64,000 nt of DNA, taken from JADKIH01 sp031417395. GTDB lineage: Bacteria; Bacteroidota; Bacteroidia; AKYH767-A; 2013-40CM-41-45. The position numbers and the translations under genes are program-made. This document shows positions 41,443 to 50,926 of this stretch, one piece after another. Below the pieces are notes generated by a model. It was not told the DNA's origin, did no database searches, and saw only the letters and a list, made by a program, of their open reading frames with translations. The stretch is taken from positions 141,233-205,232 of the forward strand of contig JANOVM010000030.1 of NCBI GenBank assembly GCA_031417395.1, in the 5' to 3' direction. Each line of letters begins with the position of its first letter. Position 1 is the first letter of the stretch.

Positions 41443-43395
41443 TTATCTGGTAACCAAAGTATTCACTACTTCCTGATTCACTGTATAAGGAAACTTCTTA
41501 CGGAGTGAGCTTATCCATTCCTTTTCAAGAAGATTTTGATAATCTGCCGTTATTAACCCTTTTGCTTCTTCAAGGCTTTTTGGACTTGCGGGAAGCAGTC
41601 TTTTTACCTTAACAAATACAACCTGTCCGTTATGATCCATATCAGGACTTACTCCAATTTTCCATTGAGTTTTATCAACTATATCATTTTCACCTTTTGA
41701 AAATTTAGACGCTTTAACCTGAAGGTTTAATTGTGAATTCTTATTAATCCTGGCCATTAAAGTATCATCATCATCAATAGTCTTCATAAGTGAACGAACT
41801 TGTTTTGCCATTGCAGCATTGGCGCAGGAATAAACAACAGCATCCACTCTGTCCGGCCACATGTAATTGGCCTTATTTGACTCATAATATTGCTTTAATC
41901 CCGCAGTATCTTTCACAGCTTTTGACCATACTTTCTGATCGGTAAGTTCAAAAAGAAGAATGCCATCTCTGTATTCCTGCATAAGGTTTCTGAAATCAGG
42001 ATAAAGAGAATCCAGTTTTGATTCCTCGAAAGCAACAGCACTTTCTTTAACGAATTCATTGTAAATATTTGTTGCCATTTGAACAGGTGATGTACTTGCA
42101 TCATGCTTGGATTGATGATCCGCTAAATATTTTGCAAAATCATTTTGAGAGAAGGTTTTAGAGCTAAGAGAAAACATGGTTTTATTTAATCCGGAAGCCT
42201 TATCAGCCGTCCACTTTCCCTGTGTTAACGTTGAGTCAACTTTCTTCATAAAATCATCCTTCGCTTTCGCATCTTCTTTGAAAGAGTATTTATTTTTTAT
42301 TTTGTTAACCATAGAAGATTTACTGAGTTCTGAACGAGAATCCTTTTGGATTTTTTGTTTAAGTTCATTTTGAACTTCTTCATAAGATCCTATTCCTTTT
42401 CTTTCAATTAGTTTAATAATGTGCCAGCCGTAAGAAGTCTTTACGGGACCGGAATAATCACCTGTATTTTTCAAAGCAAAAGCTGCCTGTTCAAATTCCG
42501 GAACCATTCTTCCTGTCCCAAACGGAGGAAGTTGTCCGCCGCTTTTTGCCGAACTCTGATCTTCTGAAAATTGACCTGCAAGGTCTTCAAATTTATCACC
42601 TGCCATTAAACGGCTGTGGATTTCATTAATTTTCTTTGCCGCTTTAATCGAATCTTCAGCATTAATACCTGAAGCGGCCTTAATCATAATATGCGCTACC
42701 TTGATTTCTCCCTGAGCCGGACGTGATTCAATTGTTTTCACAATATGATAACCAAAACGGGTTCTTACAGGCATGGATACATCACCATTCTTTAAAGTAA
42801 ATGCAGCTGATTCGAAAGGATAAACCATTTGCATAGCAGTAAAAAAACCAAGATCACCGCCATTATCCTTAGCAGAAGGATCGTCAGAATATTTTTTTGC
42901 CTGATCAGAAAAATTAGCGCCTTTAATAATCTCACCACGTACCTTTATTGCTTTATTATAAGCTTCAATAGTGTCTTTCGGTAAAGCAGTTGGATCACAC
43001 TTTATTAGAATATGTGCAGCTTTTACATCCTTTTTCATTCTGTCATATGCCTCGCGCATCAGACTTTCCCCTACCTGCTTATCAACAAGGTAAGGTTGAG
43101 CAAGCTGCTTTCTGTAACCGGACAATTCATCAATAAAAGATTTTACAGTGTCCATTTTCAATTCCAAAGCCTCTTTAACTTTAAGCTTGTAATTGATGTA
43201 TAATTGAAGGTAGTCTTCAACTGCTTTTTTATCATAAGAGCTGTCTTTAGAATTGTTTTTCTTAAACACACGCTCAAATTCGCTTTTACTAATTGGCTCA
43301 CCTGCAATTGAAAGAATAGTCGGATCCTTTTTTTCCTGAGCCTTACTGATTATTCCAAAAATTAATAATAACGATACTAAGAAATATTTCTTCAT
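41443..43395 (-). CDS. Periplasmic peptidyl-prolyl isomerase with two parvulin domains
   Basis: A 650-residue foldase. A signal peptide is followed by a SurA-type helical region (residues ~25-115). Two complete parvulin domains come next: domain 1 (~120-225, AAHILIKCDPTALPKD, KDNGGDLGFFTAMQMVYPFE, RFGYHIVKTIE) and domain 2 (~230-335, VAHIMIKAASGINAED, KSGGQLPPFGTGRMVPEFE, SYGWHIIKLIE). A long helical C-terminal half ends VVNTLVTR. All rotamase motifs are kept. It is the second minus-strand gene after guaB. The run of three such proteins is probably a dedicated outer-membrane biogenesis module, which the abundant T9SS and TonB proteins would need. Confidence 0.92.
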   Translation of the reverse strand: MKKYFLVSLLLIFGIISKAQEKKDPTILSIAGEPISKSEFERVFKKNNSKDSSYDKKAVEDYLQLYINYKLKVKEALELKMDTVKSFIDELSGYRKQLAQPYLVDKQVGESLMREAYDRMKKDVKAAHILIKCDPTALPKDTIEAYNKAIKVRGEIIKGANFSDQAKKYSDDPSAKDNGGDLGFFTAMQMVYPFESAAFTLKNGDVSMPVRTRFGYHIVKTIESRPAQGEIKVAHIMIKAASGINAEDSIKAAKKINEIHSRLMAGDKFEDLAGQFSEDQSSAKSGGQLPPFGTGRMVPEFEQAAFALKNTGDYSGPVKTSYGWHIIKLIERKGIGSYEEVQNELKQKIQKDSRSELSKSSMVNKIKNKYSFKEDAKAKDDFMKKVDSTLTQGKWTADKASGLNKTMFSLSSKTFSQNDFAKYLADHQSKHDASTSPVQMATNIYNEFVKESAVAFEESKLDSLYPDFRNLMQEYRDGILLFELTDQKVWSKAVKDTAGLKQYYESNKANYMWPDRVDAVVYSCANAAMAKQVRSLMKTIDDDDTLMARINKNSQLNLQVKASKFSKGENDIVDKTQWKIGVSPDMDHNGQVVFVKVKRLLPASPKSLEEAKGLITADYQNLLEKEWISSLRKKFPYTVNQEVVNTLVTR

Positions 43396-43578
43396 TTTAA
43401 TAAATTATAGATTTGTTATGGGAGCGCAAATTTAATAAACCAACTGATGTATCAAAATGAGAAGCAAATGAATTTATGACACTAAAAGGCATATTTCCAC
43501 GAAAGTAAAACAAACTAAAAATTTTCCTTAAATAATTAGTTATGAAAAACTTACATTAAAGAAACAGGAAATTTTCAA

Positions 43579-45048
43579 TTATCTGTGATAATTGGGAGCT
43601 TCTTTTACAATGGTAACATCATGCGGATGACTTTCTCTTCCTCCGGCTGCCGTAATCCTTATAAATGATGATTTCTGAAGATCCCGAATAGATTTTGCTC
43701 CACAGTAGCCCATACTTGCACGCAATCCTCCTACAAGCTGGTAAAGCTCTTCGCCAACAAGACTTTTATAAGGCACACGGCCAACGATACCCTCCGGAAC
43801 TAGCTTTTTTACATCGTCGGTTTGTGATTGAAAATATCGGTCCTTTGACCCTTCACGCATGGCTTCAATCGAACCCATACCGCGATAAAGTTTAAATTTT
43901 CTTCCTTCATAAATTATCGTTTCTCCGGGAGATTCTTCTGTTCCGGCCAGCAACGATCCTAACATAACAGAATGAGCACCTGCAGCTATGGCTTTAGCAA
44001 TATCTCCGCTAAAACGAATACCACCATCAGCAATGACACAAACATTTGTCTTCTTTAAAGCTTCAGCCACCTGGTAAATGGCAGTAAATTGTGGAATACC
44101 AATTCCCGCAATTACTCTGGTAGTACAAATTGAACCGGGACCTATTCCCACCTTTACAGCATCTGCACCGGCTTTTGCTAAAAACAAAGCTGCTTCCGCA
44201 GTTGCAATATTGCCAACTATTAGCTGAAGATCAGGGAATGCTTTTCTCATAGAACTTAAAGCATTCAGAACATTTTTAGAATGTGCGTGTGCTGTGTCAA
44301 TTGTTATAACATCGACACCGGCCTCAACTAGTGCCCTGGCTCTTTCCAAATAGTCCTTTGTAATTCCTATAGCTGCACCAACGCGTAAACGGCCAAATTC
44401 ATCTTTACAGGCATTGGGTCTGGACTTTACTTTTAATATATCCTTATAGGTAATTAAGCCAATTAGCTTTCCGCTTTTATCGATAACGGGGAGTTTTTCG
44501 ATTTTATATTTCTGTAAAATTTTTTCTGCTTCCTTGAGGTCCTTTATTCCCGTTGTAGTTATTAGATTTTCTTTGGTCATTACCTCTGAAATCAAACGAT
44601 TGGGATTCTTCTCAAATCGAAGATCGCGATTCGTACATATTCCAATTAACTTATGATTCTTGTCTATAACAGGAATGCCACCAATTCCATGTTCTTTCAT
44701 TAATTGCGTAGCATCAGAAACTAGCGCATTCTTGGAAAGGGTTACAGGATCGTGAATCATACCACTCTCACTCCTTTTTACCTTTTTGACTTCTGCCGCC
44801 TGTTGCTTTATAGACATGTTTTTATGCAACATTCCAATTCCGCCTTCCTGGGCTACAGCAACGGCCATATCAGATTCCGTAACGGTATCCATAGCAGCAG
44901 AAAGTATTGGAATGTTTAGCGCTATTTTAGATGTGAGCCTTGAAGAAACATCAACTTCATTCGGCAAAACATCTGAATAAGCGGGAACGATTAATACATC
45001 GTCATAAGTAAGAGCTTCGCCGAGAAAACGGCCTTCTGCAACTTTCAT
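43579..45048 (-). CDS. guaB: Inosine-5'-monophosphate dehydrogenase
   Basis: A 489-residue IMP dehydrogenase, which oxidises IMP to XMP with NAD+, the committed step of GMP synthesis. A TIM barrel interrupted by two CBS domains (~97-205, each with G-I/L-P-V-I-D-K) and the catalytic loop GIGPGSICTTRV with Cys308. The IMP-binding DGGIRFSGD and RGMGSIEAM motifs and the flap (residues ~385-425) follow. The whole sequence is family-typical and of normal length. It is at the head of the minus-strand cluster with three foldases and a MoxR gene; purA at the other end of the window supplies the AMP branch. Confidence 0.98.
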   Translation of the reverse strand: MKVAEGRFLGEALTYDDVLIVPAYSDVLPNEVDVSSRLTSKIALNIPILSAAMDTVTESDMAVAVAQEGGIGMLHKNMSIKQQAAEVKKVKRSESGMIHDPVTLSKNALVSDATQLMKEHGIGGIPVIDKNHKLIGICTNRDLRFEKNPNRLISEVMTKENLITTTGIKDLKEAEKILQKYKIEKLPVIDKSGKLIGLITYKDILKVKSRPNACKDEFGRLRVGAAIGITKDYLERARALVEAGVDVITIDTAHAHSKNVLNALSSMRKAFPDLQLIVGNIATAEAALFLAKAGADAVKVGIGPGSICTTRVIAGIGIPQFTAIYQVAEALKKTNVCVIADGGIRFSGDIAKAIAAGAHSVMLGSLLAGTEESPGETIIYEGRKFKLYRGMGSIEAMREGSKDRYFQSQTDDVKKLVPEGIVGRVPYKSLVGEELYQLVGGLRASMGYCGAKSIRDLQKSSFIRITAAGGRESHPHDVTIVKEAPNYHR

Positions 45049-45168
45049 AGATAGTGGGGTTGAAAAAAAGTTGCACGCGAAAGTACGAAAATTTTTATGA
45101 AAAGATGAATGTAAATTTTATGTAATTAAAGTTCTTAATAATTCCGAAACAATACGTTTGCAAAAACT

Positions 45169-47241
45169 TCAACGTATTAATGTTAAGGATCCTACCTTCT
45201 CTAAATCCGATTTATCAGAATTTTTTGATTTAATTCTGTAAACATAAACTCCTTCAGGCGCATACGTTCCATGACTTGTACCATCCCAGCCTTCTTGGGG
45301 ATTGTTGGTATGAAAAATTACTTCGCCCCACCTATTGAAAATATCCAGACTATAGCTGTCAGCAGGAACAAAAGCATTGGATGGATAAAAAACAGGATTG
45401 AAAAGTCCACCGGGGTGGAAAGCATTTGGAACAAAAATTACAGGCTGCTGTTTGATGCAAACCTCATTCGATCGACTGGAGTCTGAAAATAAATTTGGGT
45501 TACCGGGAGCTTCAATAGCTTCTACAATATAACAAAACTCTCCTCCTGATGAAAAGCTATTGACGATTGATTCGAGAAACAAAAATGTATTCGATGACAA
45601 CGTTGCAATAGGAATACTGCTTATAATTCCTCCATCACTTCTGTAAATATTAAACCTGTCGACTCCATTAGGCCATGCAGCGTAATCCGTCCAACTGATA
45701 ACATTCGAATTATCAGCAGCAGTTTCACCGGACAACAAAATGGTATTACTGATCTGTGAAGTTATAACGGATCTTCCGCATGTATCATAGGTGACGATGG
45801 CATAATAATAAGGCCCTTTATCTGTCTTTACATTATCTGTAAAAGTTACCGTTGAAACACCGGAAATATTTTGAGAAGCTACAAGGGAAAATGGTCCGGC
45901 CTGAGAGTTCGATCGAAGCAACCGATAGCTGGAGACGATTGCAGAAGCATCAACAAATGCTTCTATTAAAACCTGATCCGGGCCTGTAACGGTAACTTTT
46001 CTGATATATGAAAATGCCGGTGCCGGTGTAAATACCGGAATTAAACATGAAGTATTCGAAGAAGTGGTTCGTATTCCTCCTTTCTCAAAAGCTTTGATAC
46101 GATAACAAAAATTTGATCCGCTAATCAGATTTGTATCGGTGTATTGTGTGTTTCGTGTTGTATCAATTAAAACTTCGGGAGCGCTATTTATACTTAGGTA
46201 TATTCCATACAAAGGTTTGTTTCCCCAAAAATCGTATGGTGTCCATGTTAAGGAAACTGACTTCTGACATTGGTTGAAAGAATTACTCAAATAAATTGTT
46301 GAGTGTTCCGCAGAAGCTGTGCTTCTATTTCCGCAACCATCAATTGCCAGCAATACAAAATTTTGTGAGGCTCCTGTGGCAAGAATAGGCGTCGCTAAAA
46401 AGGTTGAAAAATATCCCGCAACGGTATCAACTGTAATTAGTCCGGGGTTCTGAAGAACAACATAACTTTTTGTATCGTCTGAGTTGCCGACAAACCAGCT
46501 GACAACGGCTAATCCTGAAGCATCAACACTTACAGAATCAATAGATGGGGCTAATGGAACCTGAAGGTCTTTAAACCGATCTTTTTTAACAGCTGAAAGC
46601 GATGAACAACCTGAGGAATCTCTAACTTCAATCCAATATTTAACAGTATCGTCACAAACAGAAAGAGAATCGGTATAGGTCATAGGATTAGGAGCCGTTC
46701 TTGCATCTATTGAATCCAATAAAGTAAAAATTCCCGTTGGATATTCTTTGTGAATATAATAGTAGGGATTGTTAGTGGCAGGCAATGGAACATACATTGC
46801 ATTCCAACTCAGATTTGCATAGCCATTACCGGGATTATTAATATTTAAACCAATTGCACGAATTGTATCCGAATAAATATCAGGAGAACCATTATTTGAT
46901 TTAAAAACGACAAAATAATAAGCAGCACTGTTGGCTGCATTCGCTGCCGCATGGTTGTCTGTTGTATCCGTATTAATTAGCAGACTGTCAATTAAAGTAT
47001 AAGGACCTAAACTAGCGGTTGAATGAAATACATACCAGGATCTGAAATTAGCCGCCGGAGTGCCATTTCTATCCCAGCTAACGGTAACATCTCCCGAAGC
47101 TCCAACCGATGCACAATGCATGGTAAATGCATGAGAGGATGCAGGCAATACTGCAAAAAACAGCATTGCCAACATAAAATACGTTCGTTTTAATCCTTGT
47201 TTTTGCAAAACTTTACAAAAATACACTTTATAAGGCTGCAA
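45169..47241 (-). CDS. FN3-like surface protein with gliding-motility (T9SS type B) sorting domain
   Basis: A ~690-residue exported protein. A hydrophobic signal (MLAMLFFAVLPASSHAF) lies 22 codons after the first possible start (TTG, 47239-47241). The more likely starts are an in-frame TTG near 47208 or ATG at 47175. The body is about five FN3-like modules with repeating W/Y-x-x-Y and D-T-x-Y patterns. The end is a type B T9SS/gliding-motility-associated domain: FVPNAFHPGG, SYSLDIFNRWGEVIFHT, GWDGTSHG, GVYVYRI. It is 5 bp after the stop of the M16 gene 47247, so probably the last gene of that operon. A cell-surface role in adhesion is likely; no enzyme motif. Confidence 0.85.
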   Translation of the reverse strand: MQPYKVYFCKVLQKQGLKRTYFMLAMLFFAVLPASSHAFTMHCASVGASGDVTVSWDRNGTPAANFRSWYVFHSTASLGPYTLIDSLLINTDTTDNHAAANAANSAAYYFVVFKSNNGSPDIYSDTIRAIGLNINNPGNGYANLSWNAMYVPLPATNNPYYYIHKEYPTGIFTLLDSIDARTAPNPMTYTDSLSVCDDTVKYWIEVRDSSGCSSLSAVKKDRFKDLQVPLAPSIDSVSVDASGLAVVSWFVGNSDDTKSYVVLQNPGLITVDTVAGYFSTFLATPILATGASQNFVLLAIDGCGNRSTASAEHSTIYLSNSFNQCQKSVSLTWTPYDFWGNKPLYGIYLSINSAPEVLIDTTRNTQYTDTNLISGSNFCYRIKAFEKGGIRTTSSNTSCLIPVFTPAPAFSYIRKVTVTGPDQVLIEAFVDASAIVSSYRLLRSNSQAGPFSLVASQNISGVSTVTFTDNVKTDKGPYYYAIVTYDTCGRSVITSQISNTILLSGETAADNSNVISWTDYAAWPNGVDRFNIYRSDGGIISSIPIATLSSNTFLFLESIVNSFSSGGEFCYIVEAIEAPGNPNLFSDSSRSNEVCIKQQPVIFVPNAFHPGGLFNPVFYPSNAFVPADSYSLDIFNRWGEVIFHTNNPQEGWDGTSHGTYAPEGVYVYRIKSKNSDKSDLEKVGSLTLIR

Positions 47242-47246
47242 GGCAA

Positions 47247-48536
47247 TTATTTACGGCCAACGACCAGTTCATAGAAGCCTGAAGGCTCAAAATATTTACA
47301 AGCCAGATCCTTAATTTCATCGGGCTGAATGGTTCTGATTTTTTCCATATACTTTTCATAGTATGAATAATCAAGGTCATATAGATAAATTGATTTAAAC
47401 CTTTCGGCCAGCTGAAAGGCTCCATCAACACCTTTTAAAAAACTTCCAAGCATATAATTTCTTGCCATTTCCAGTTCATCATATTCAACGTATTCCTGTG
47501 TCAATAATTCTATTTCATTATAAATTTCTTCTATAGCCGGTGCTGTTACATCAACACCAACTTCTGTAGAAATAAAAAAATAACCCTCCTGCTTCATCGA
47601 TACTATTGCTGAACCAATGCTATACGTATATCCTTTTTCTTCCCGAATATTTGACATAAGCCTGGAACCAAAAAAACCTCCTAAAAGAGTATTTACAACT
47701 GCCATTCCCGGATAATCAGGATGCCTTCTGTTAAAGAAAGGTTTACCAATTCGCAAGCCCGATTGAACAGCATCTTTCCTTTCTACCAGATGTTTTTTCT
47801 GTGATGAAGAAGAAAAAACCTGATCTTCTATTGCAGGTTTATCAGAAACTGATCGTGGATTATTTCCGAAAAATTTATTTAAAATTTTAATGGTTTCATC
47901 TTTTACAACTCCTGAAATTATTATTGTACAATTCTGCGGTATATATTTATTTTTATGATGACCGATCAGATTCTCACGGTTTATGGTGTCAAAATCGTCG
48001 CCCTTAACATAGTATCCGTATGGATGCTTTTCTCCAAAAATTATTTCATTAAACTTTCTTCTGGTTATGGAACTTGTTCTTTCATTATCAACGACAAGCT
48101 GTTGCTTGCTGTTTTGAACATAAACTCCTACTTCTGATTCAGGAAAAACAGGATCCTGAATCAGGTCTCTGATAAAGGGCAAAGTGGCTTCCAGATGTTT
48201 ATTTAACGTAAATAAAATAACAGAAGTAAAATCAGAGTTCTCCTCGGTCTCAAAAAATGATCCGTAATAATCAATATGGTCGGCCAGCTGCTGAGAGGTG
48301 TATTTTGAAGTTCCTTCAGACATCAATCTGTTTGTGGCAGAATTGAGCAGTGGCCGTTTAAGATCAAAAGAAATATTGGGAAAAATAAACTCAATTTTTG
48401 CCAAATCCTGGTATCCGGCATTTATTGAATAAACGGGTATTCCATTATCCAGTACATTTTTTTTTGCCTGAATAAGGTTAAAGCTTTTTATTTTATTCGA
48501 AGATGGAGCTTCTTTTCTGTCAAGAATGGTTTGCAT
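47247..48536 (-). CDS. M16 peptidase, non-catalytic partner subunit
   Basis: A 429-residue M16 (pitrilysin-like) protein. The N-terminal zinc motif HxxEH is not present (the equivalent position reads SATNRLMSEG). The C-terminal half keeps the R/Y substrate-binding signature FGSRLMSNIREEKGYTY, in which SRL and the tyrosine are conserved in the second subunit of two-chain M16 proteases. It follows the active-site subunit gene at 48545 by 8 bp. This matches a split M16B heterodimer, in which one chain brings zinc and the other the substrate clamp. Target peptides unknown; no signal peptide recognised. Confidence 0.9.
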   Translation of the reverse strand: MQTILDRKEAPSSNKIKSFNLIQAKKNVLDNGIPVYSINAGYQDLAKIEFIFPNISFDLKRPLLNSATNRLMSEGTSKYTSQQLADHIDYYGSFFETEENSDFTSVILFTLNKHLEATLPFIRDLIQDPVFPESEVGVYVQNSKQQLVVDNERTSSITRRKFNEIIFGEKHPYGYYVKGDDFDTINRENLIGHHKNKYIPQNCTIIISGVVKDETIKILNKFFGNNPRSVSDKPAIEDQVFSSSSQKKHLVERKDAVQSGLRIGKPFFNRRHPDYPGMAVVNTLLGGFFGSRLMSNIREEKGYTYSIGSAIVSMKQEGYFFISTEVGVDVTAPAIEEIYNEIELLTQEYVEYDELEMARNYMLGSFLKGVDGAFQLAERFKSIYLYDLDYSYYEKYMEKIRTIQPDEIKDLACKYFEPSGFYELVVGRK

Positions 48537-48544
48537 AAATTAAA

Positions 48545-49786
48545 TTAATTTGATTCTGCTAAATAATGTAGAATAGAACAATTTGTTTTTTTGAAAAGCG
48601 AATTAGCCTGATTTCTTATGTCGTCAGAAGTAACTTTTCTGTATAATTCCAATTCCGTATTGATTAAATTAACATCGCCCATGTATTCGGCAATGGCAAG
48701 ATTTAATGCTCTTCCTGAAATATCCATTTCTGAAAACTCCATGGTTGATTCAACCTTGTTTTTTACTTTTTCCAATTCGTCGGCACCGACAAGTTCATTG
48801 CATAACCGATCAATAACTTCATCAAGTCCTGCTTCTGCCTCTTGCATAGAAACCCCTTTGACTAATTTACCTTCTATAATGAAAAGTCCACGGTCAAAAT
48901 CAGAAGTTGGATAAGCATTCACTTCTGTAAATAATTTTTTTTCCTTTACGAGTAAATTATACAATCTGGAAGACCTGCCTCTGCTTAAAATATCAGAAAT
49001 AAGATCAACAGCATAAAACTGGAGTTCAAGCCGTGAACACATATGATAAGCCCTATAAACGGAATCGTATGGTATCTTTCTTCTAACTGTCAATTCACGC
49101 ATTTCCTGTTGAACCGGTTCCATCGGGTATTTAGGGCGTGCAAAAATATTTCTTTTAATTTCTCCAAACCATTTTTCTGCCAATGAAAACACATCGCCTG
49201 CCTTTACATTTCCGGCAACAACGAGAATAGCATTGTCAGGACAATAAAATCTAAAAAAGAAATCTCTTACATCATCAAGATTTGCATTGGCAATATGAGA
49301 AACTTCTTTTCCTATAGTTGCCCATTGATAGGGATGCACTTTATAAGCTAATGGACGAAGCAAAAGCCATACATCGCCATAGGGTTGGTTCAAATAACGC
49401 TGTTTAAATTCTTCGATTACTACACTTCGTTGAACTTCCAGACTTTTTTCAGAAAAATCAAGGCTTAACATTCTATCGCTCTCCAGCCAGAAACCGGTTT
49501 CAATATTATTCGCCGGAAGCGTCAGGTAATAGTTTGTAATATCGTTATTGGTAAATGCATTGTTATCGCCGCCGGCAAGCTGCAATGGTGAATCGTATTC
49601 AGGAATATTTACCGAACCACCGAACATCAGATGTTCAAAAAGATGGGCAAAGCCTGTTTTATTTGGGTCTTCATCGCGGGCACCAACCTTATATAAAATG
49701 TTTATGGTTGCCAGTGGCGTAGAATCGTCCTCATGAACAATTACTTTCAATCCGTTCGATAAGGTATGTGATGTGTGATTTATCAT
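48545..49786 (-). CDS. M16 zinc peptidase, catalytic subunit
   Basis: A 413-residue M16 peptidase with the inverted zinc motif HLFEH (48-52) in GFAHLFEHLMFGG and the downstream metal-binding glutamate in VVIEEFKQRY. Two M16 halves follow, ending near SLFKKTNCSILHY. It should be the catalytic chain that pairs with the product of the next gene (47247, 8 bp away), degrading small peptides. There is no signal peptide, so action in the cytoplasm is likeliest. First gene of a minus-strand operon that ends with a type B T9SS protein. Confidence 0.95.
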   Translation of the reverse strand: MINHTSHTLSNGLKVIVHEDDSTPLATINILYKVGARDEDPNKTGFAHLFEHLMFGGSVNIPEYDSPLQLAGGDNNAFTNNDITNYYLTLPANNIETGFWLESDRMLSLDFSEKSLEVQRSVVIEEFKQRYLNQPYGDVWLLLRPLAYKVHPYQWATIGKEVSHIANANLDDVRDFFFRFYCPDNAILVVAGNVKAGDVFSLAEKWFGEIKRNIFARPKYPMEPVQQEMRELTVRRKIPYDSVYRAYHMCSRLELQFYAVDLISDILSRGRSSRLYNLLVKEKKLFTEVNAYPTSDFDRGLFIIEGKLVKGVSMQEAEAGLDEVIDRLCNELVGADELEKVKNKVESTMEFSEMDISGRALNLAIAEYMGDVNLINTELELYRKVTSDDIRNQANSLFKKTNCSILHYLAESN

Positions 49787-49867
49787 AAGGGGTAAATATA
49801 AACTTTTCCCTTAATATAATAAGTATAGAAAAGCCTGAAATTAAAATTCAAAATAGTATCAACTTTT

Positions 49868-50812
49868 CTAATCGGTATTGCATATTTTTTTCTTGGCTTC
49901 TAAATACTCATTCCAGATATCCTTCACAATTTCTCCTGCCGGTTTTATTTCCCTTATATTTGCAGAAACCTGTCCGATTTCCAATTCACCTTCCTTGAGT
50001 TCACCTTCAAACATTCCTCTTTTAGCACGGGCTCTTCCAAGAATATTTTTCAATTCTTCTGCATCAGCTCCCCGCTCCTCAGCTTCAGCAATTTTTTCGA
50101 AAAATTCATTCTTCAATAAACGAACGGGAGTCAGTTTTTTCAGCATCAGTTTTGTATCACCTTCCCTGCTGTTTATTACGCGGTCTTTAAATAATTCATG
50201 TCCGGATGACTCTTTAGAAGCTACAAAACGGGTACCCATTTGAACTCCTTCAGCTCCTAAAACCATAGCTGCAAGCATGGAAGTTCCATCACCAATACCA
50301 CCGGCTGCTATCAAAGGCAGTTGAGTAGCCTTGCGTATCAGAGGAATTAATACCATTGTCGTAGTTTCTTCCCTTCCATTATGTCCGCCTGCTTCAAAGC
50401 CTTCAGCTACAATTGCATCTACTCCTGACTGTTCACATTTTAATGCAAATTTTGTATTTGCAATTACATGGACGACTTTTATTCCTTTCGATTTTAAGTG
50501 GTTTGTCCATGTAGTCGGATTTCCTGCTGAAGTAAAAACAATTTCAACCTTTTCATCCACAATAACCTGCATGATCTTTTCAATTTCGGGATAAAGTAAA
50601 GGAACATTTACTCCAAAAGGTTTTGAGGTCGCTTCCCTGCACTTCCTGATATGTAAACGCAAAACTTCAGGATACATGGAACCGGCCCCAATTAACCCTA
50701 ACCCTCCTGCATTACTTACGGATGAAGCAAGCTCCCAACCACTGCACCAAATCATACCAGCTTGAATTATAGGATATTCTATTCCAAAAAGGTCAGTAAT
50801 TCTATTTTTCAT
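49868..50812 (-). CDS. NPD/nitronate monooxygenase family flavoprotein
   Basis: A 314-residue FMN-dependent TIM-barrel protein of the nitronate monooxygenase/2-nitropropane dioxygenase family, also related to FabK enoyl-ACP reductases. Seen: YPIIQAGMIWCSGWELASSVSNAGGLGLIGAGS split across strands, GFEAGGHNG (the conserved histidine), and AAGGIGDGTSMLAAMVLGAEGVQMGTRF, the FMN phosphate site. The two subfamilies differ mainly in the active-site details, which cannot be told from this alone; nitronate detoxification is the usual annotation. It is divergent from the nucleotidyltransferase gene, 115 bp away. Confidence 0.88.
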   Translation of the reverse strand: MKNRITDLFGIEYPIIQAGMIWCSGWELASSVSNAGGLGLIGAGSMYPEVLRLHIRKCREATSKPFGVNVPLLYPEIEKIMQVIVDEKVEIVFTSAGNPTTWTNHLKSKGIKVVHVIANTKFALKCEQSGVDAIVAEGFEAGGHNGREETTTMVLIPLIRKATQLPLIAAGGIGDGTSMLAAMVLGAEGVQMGTRFVASKESSGHELFKDRVINSREGDTKLMLKKLTPVRLLKNEFFEKIAEAEERGADAEELKNILGRARAKRGMFEGELKEGELEIGQVSANIREIKPAGEIVKDIWNEYLEAKKKICNTD

Positions 50813-50926
50813 ATTTTGCCTATTATTAAATGGCTCGTTAAGCCAAAAGTAATACTTTTACGGGCTCCTAAAAGTGCTAACGCAACTCTAAAAACCCGGA
50901 ACGTAAACACTAATAAGGAATAAAAA

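Noticed and set aside
42481..42510. tRNA-like TTCAAATTCCGGAA segment
   Set aside because: It is part of the parvulin coding sequence (QAAFALK region) and has no cloverleaf arms. No tRNA gene was found in the window.
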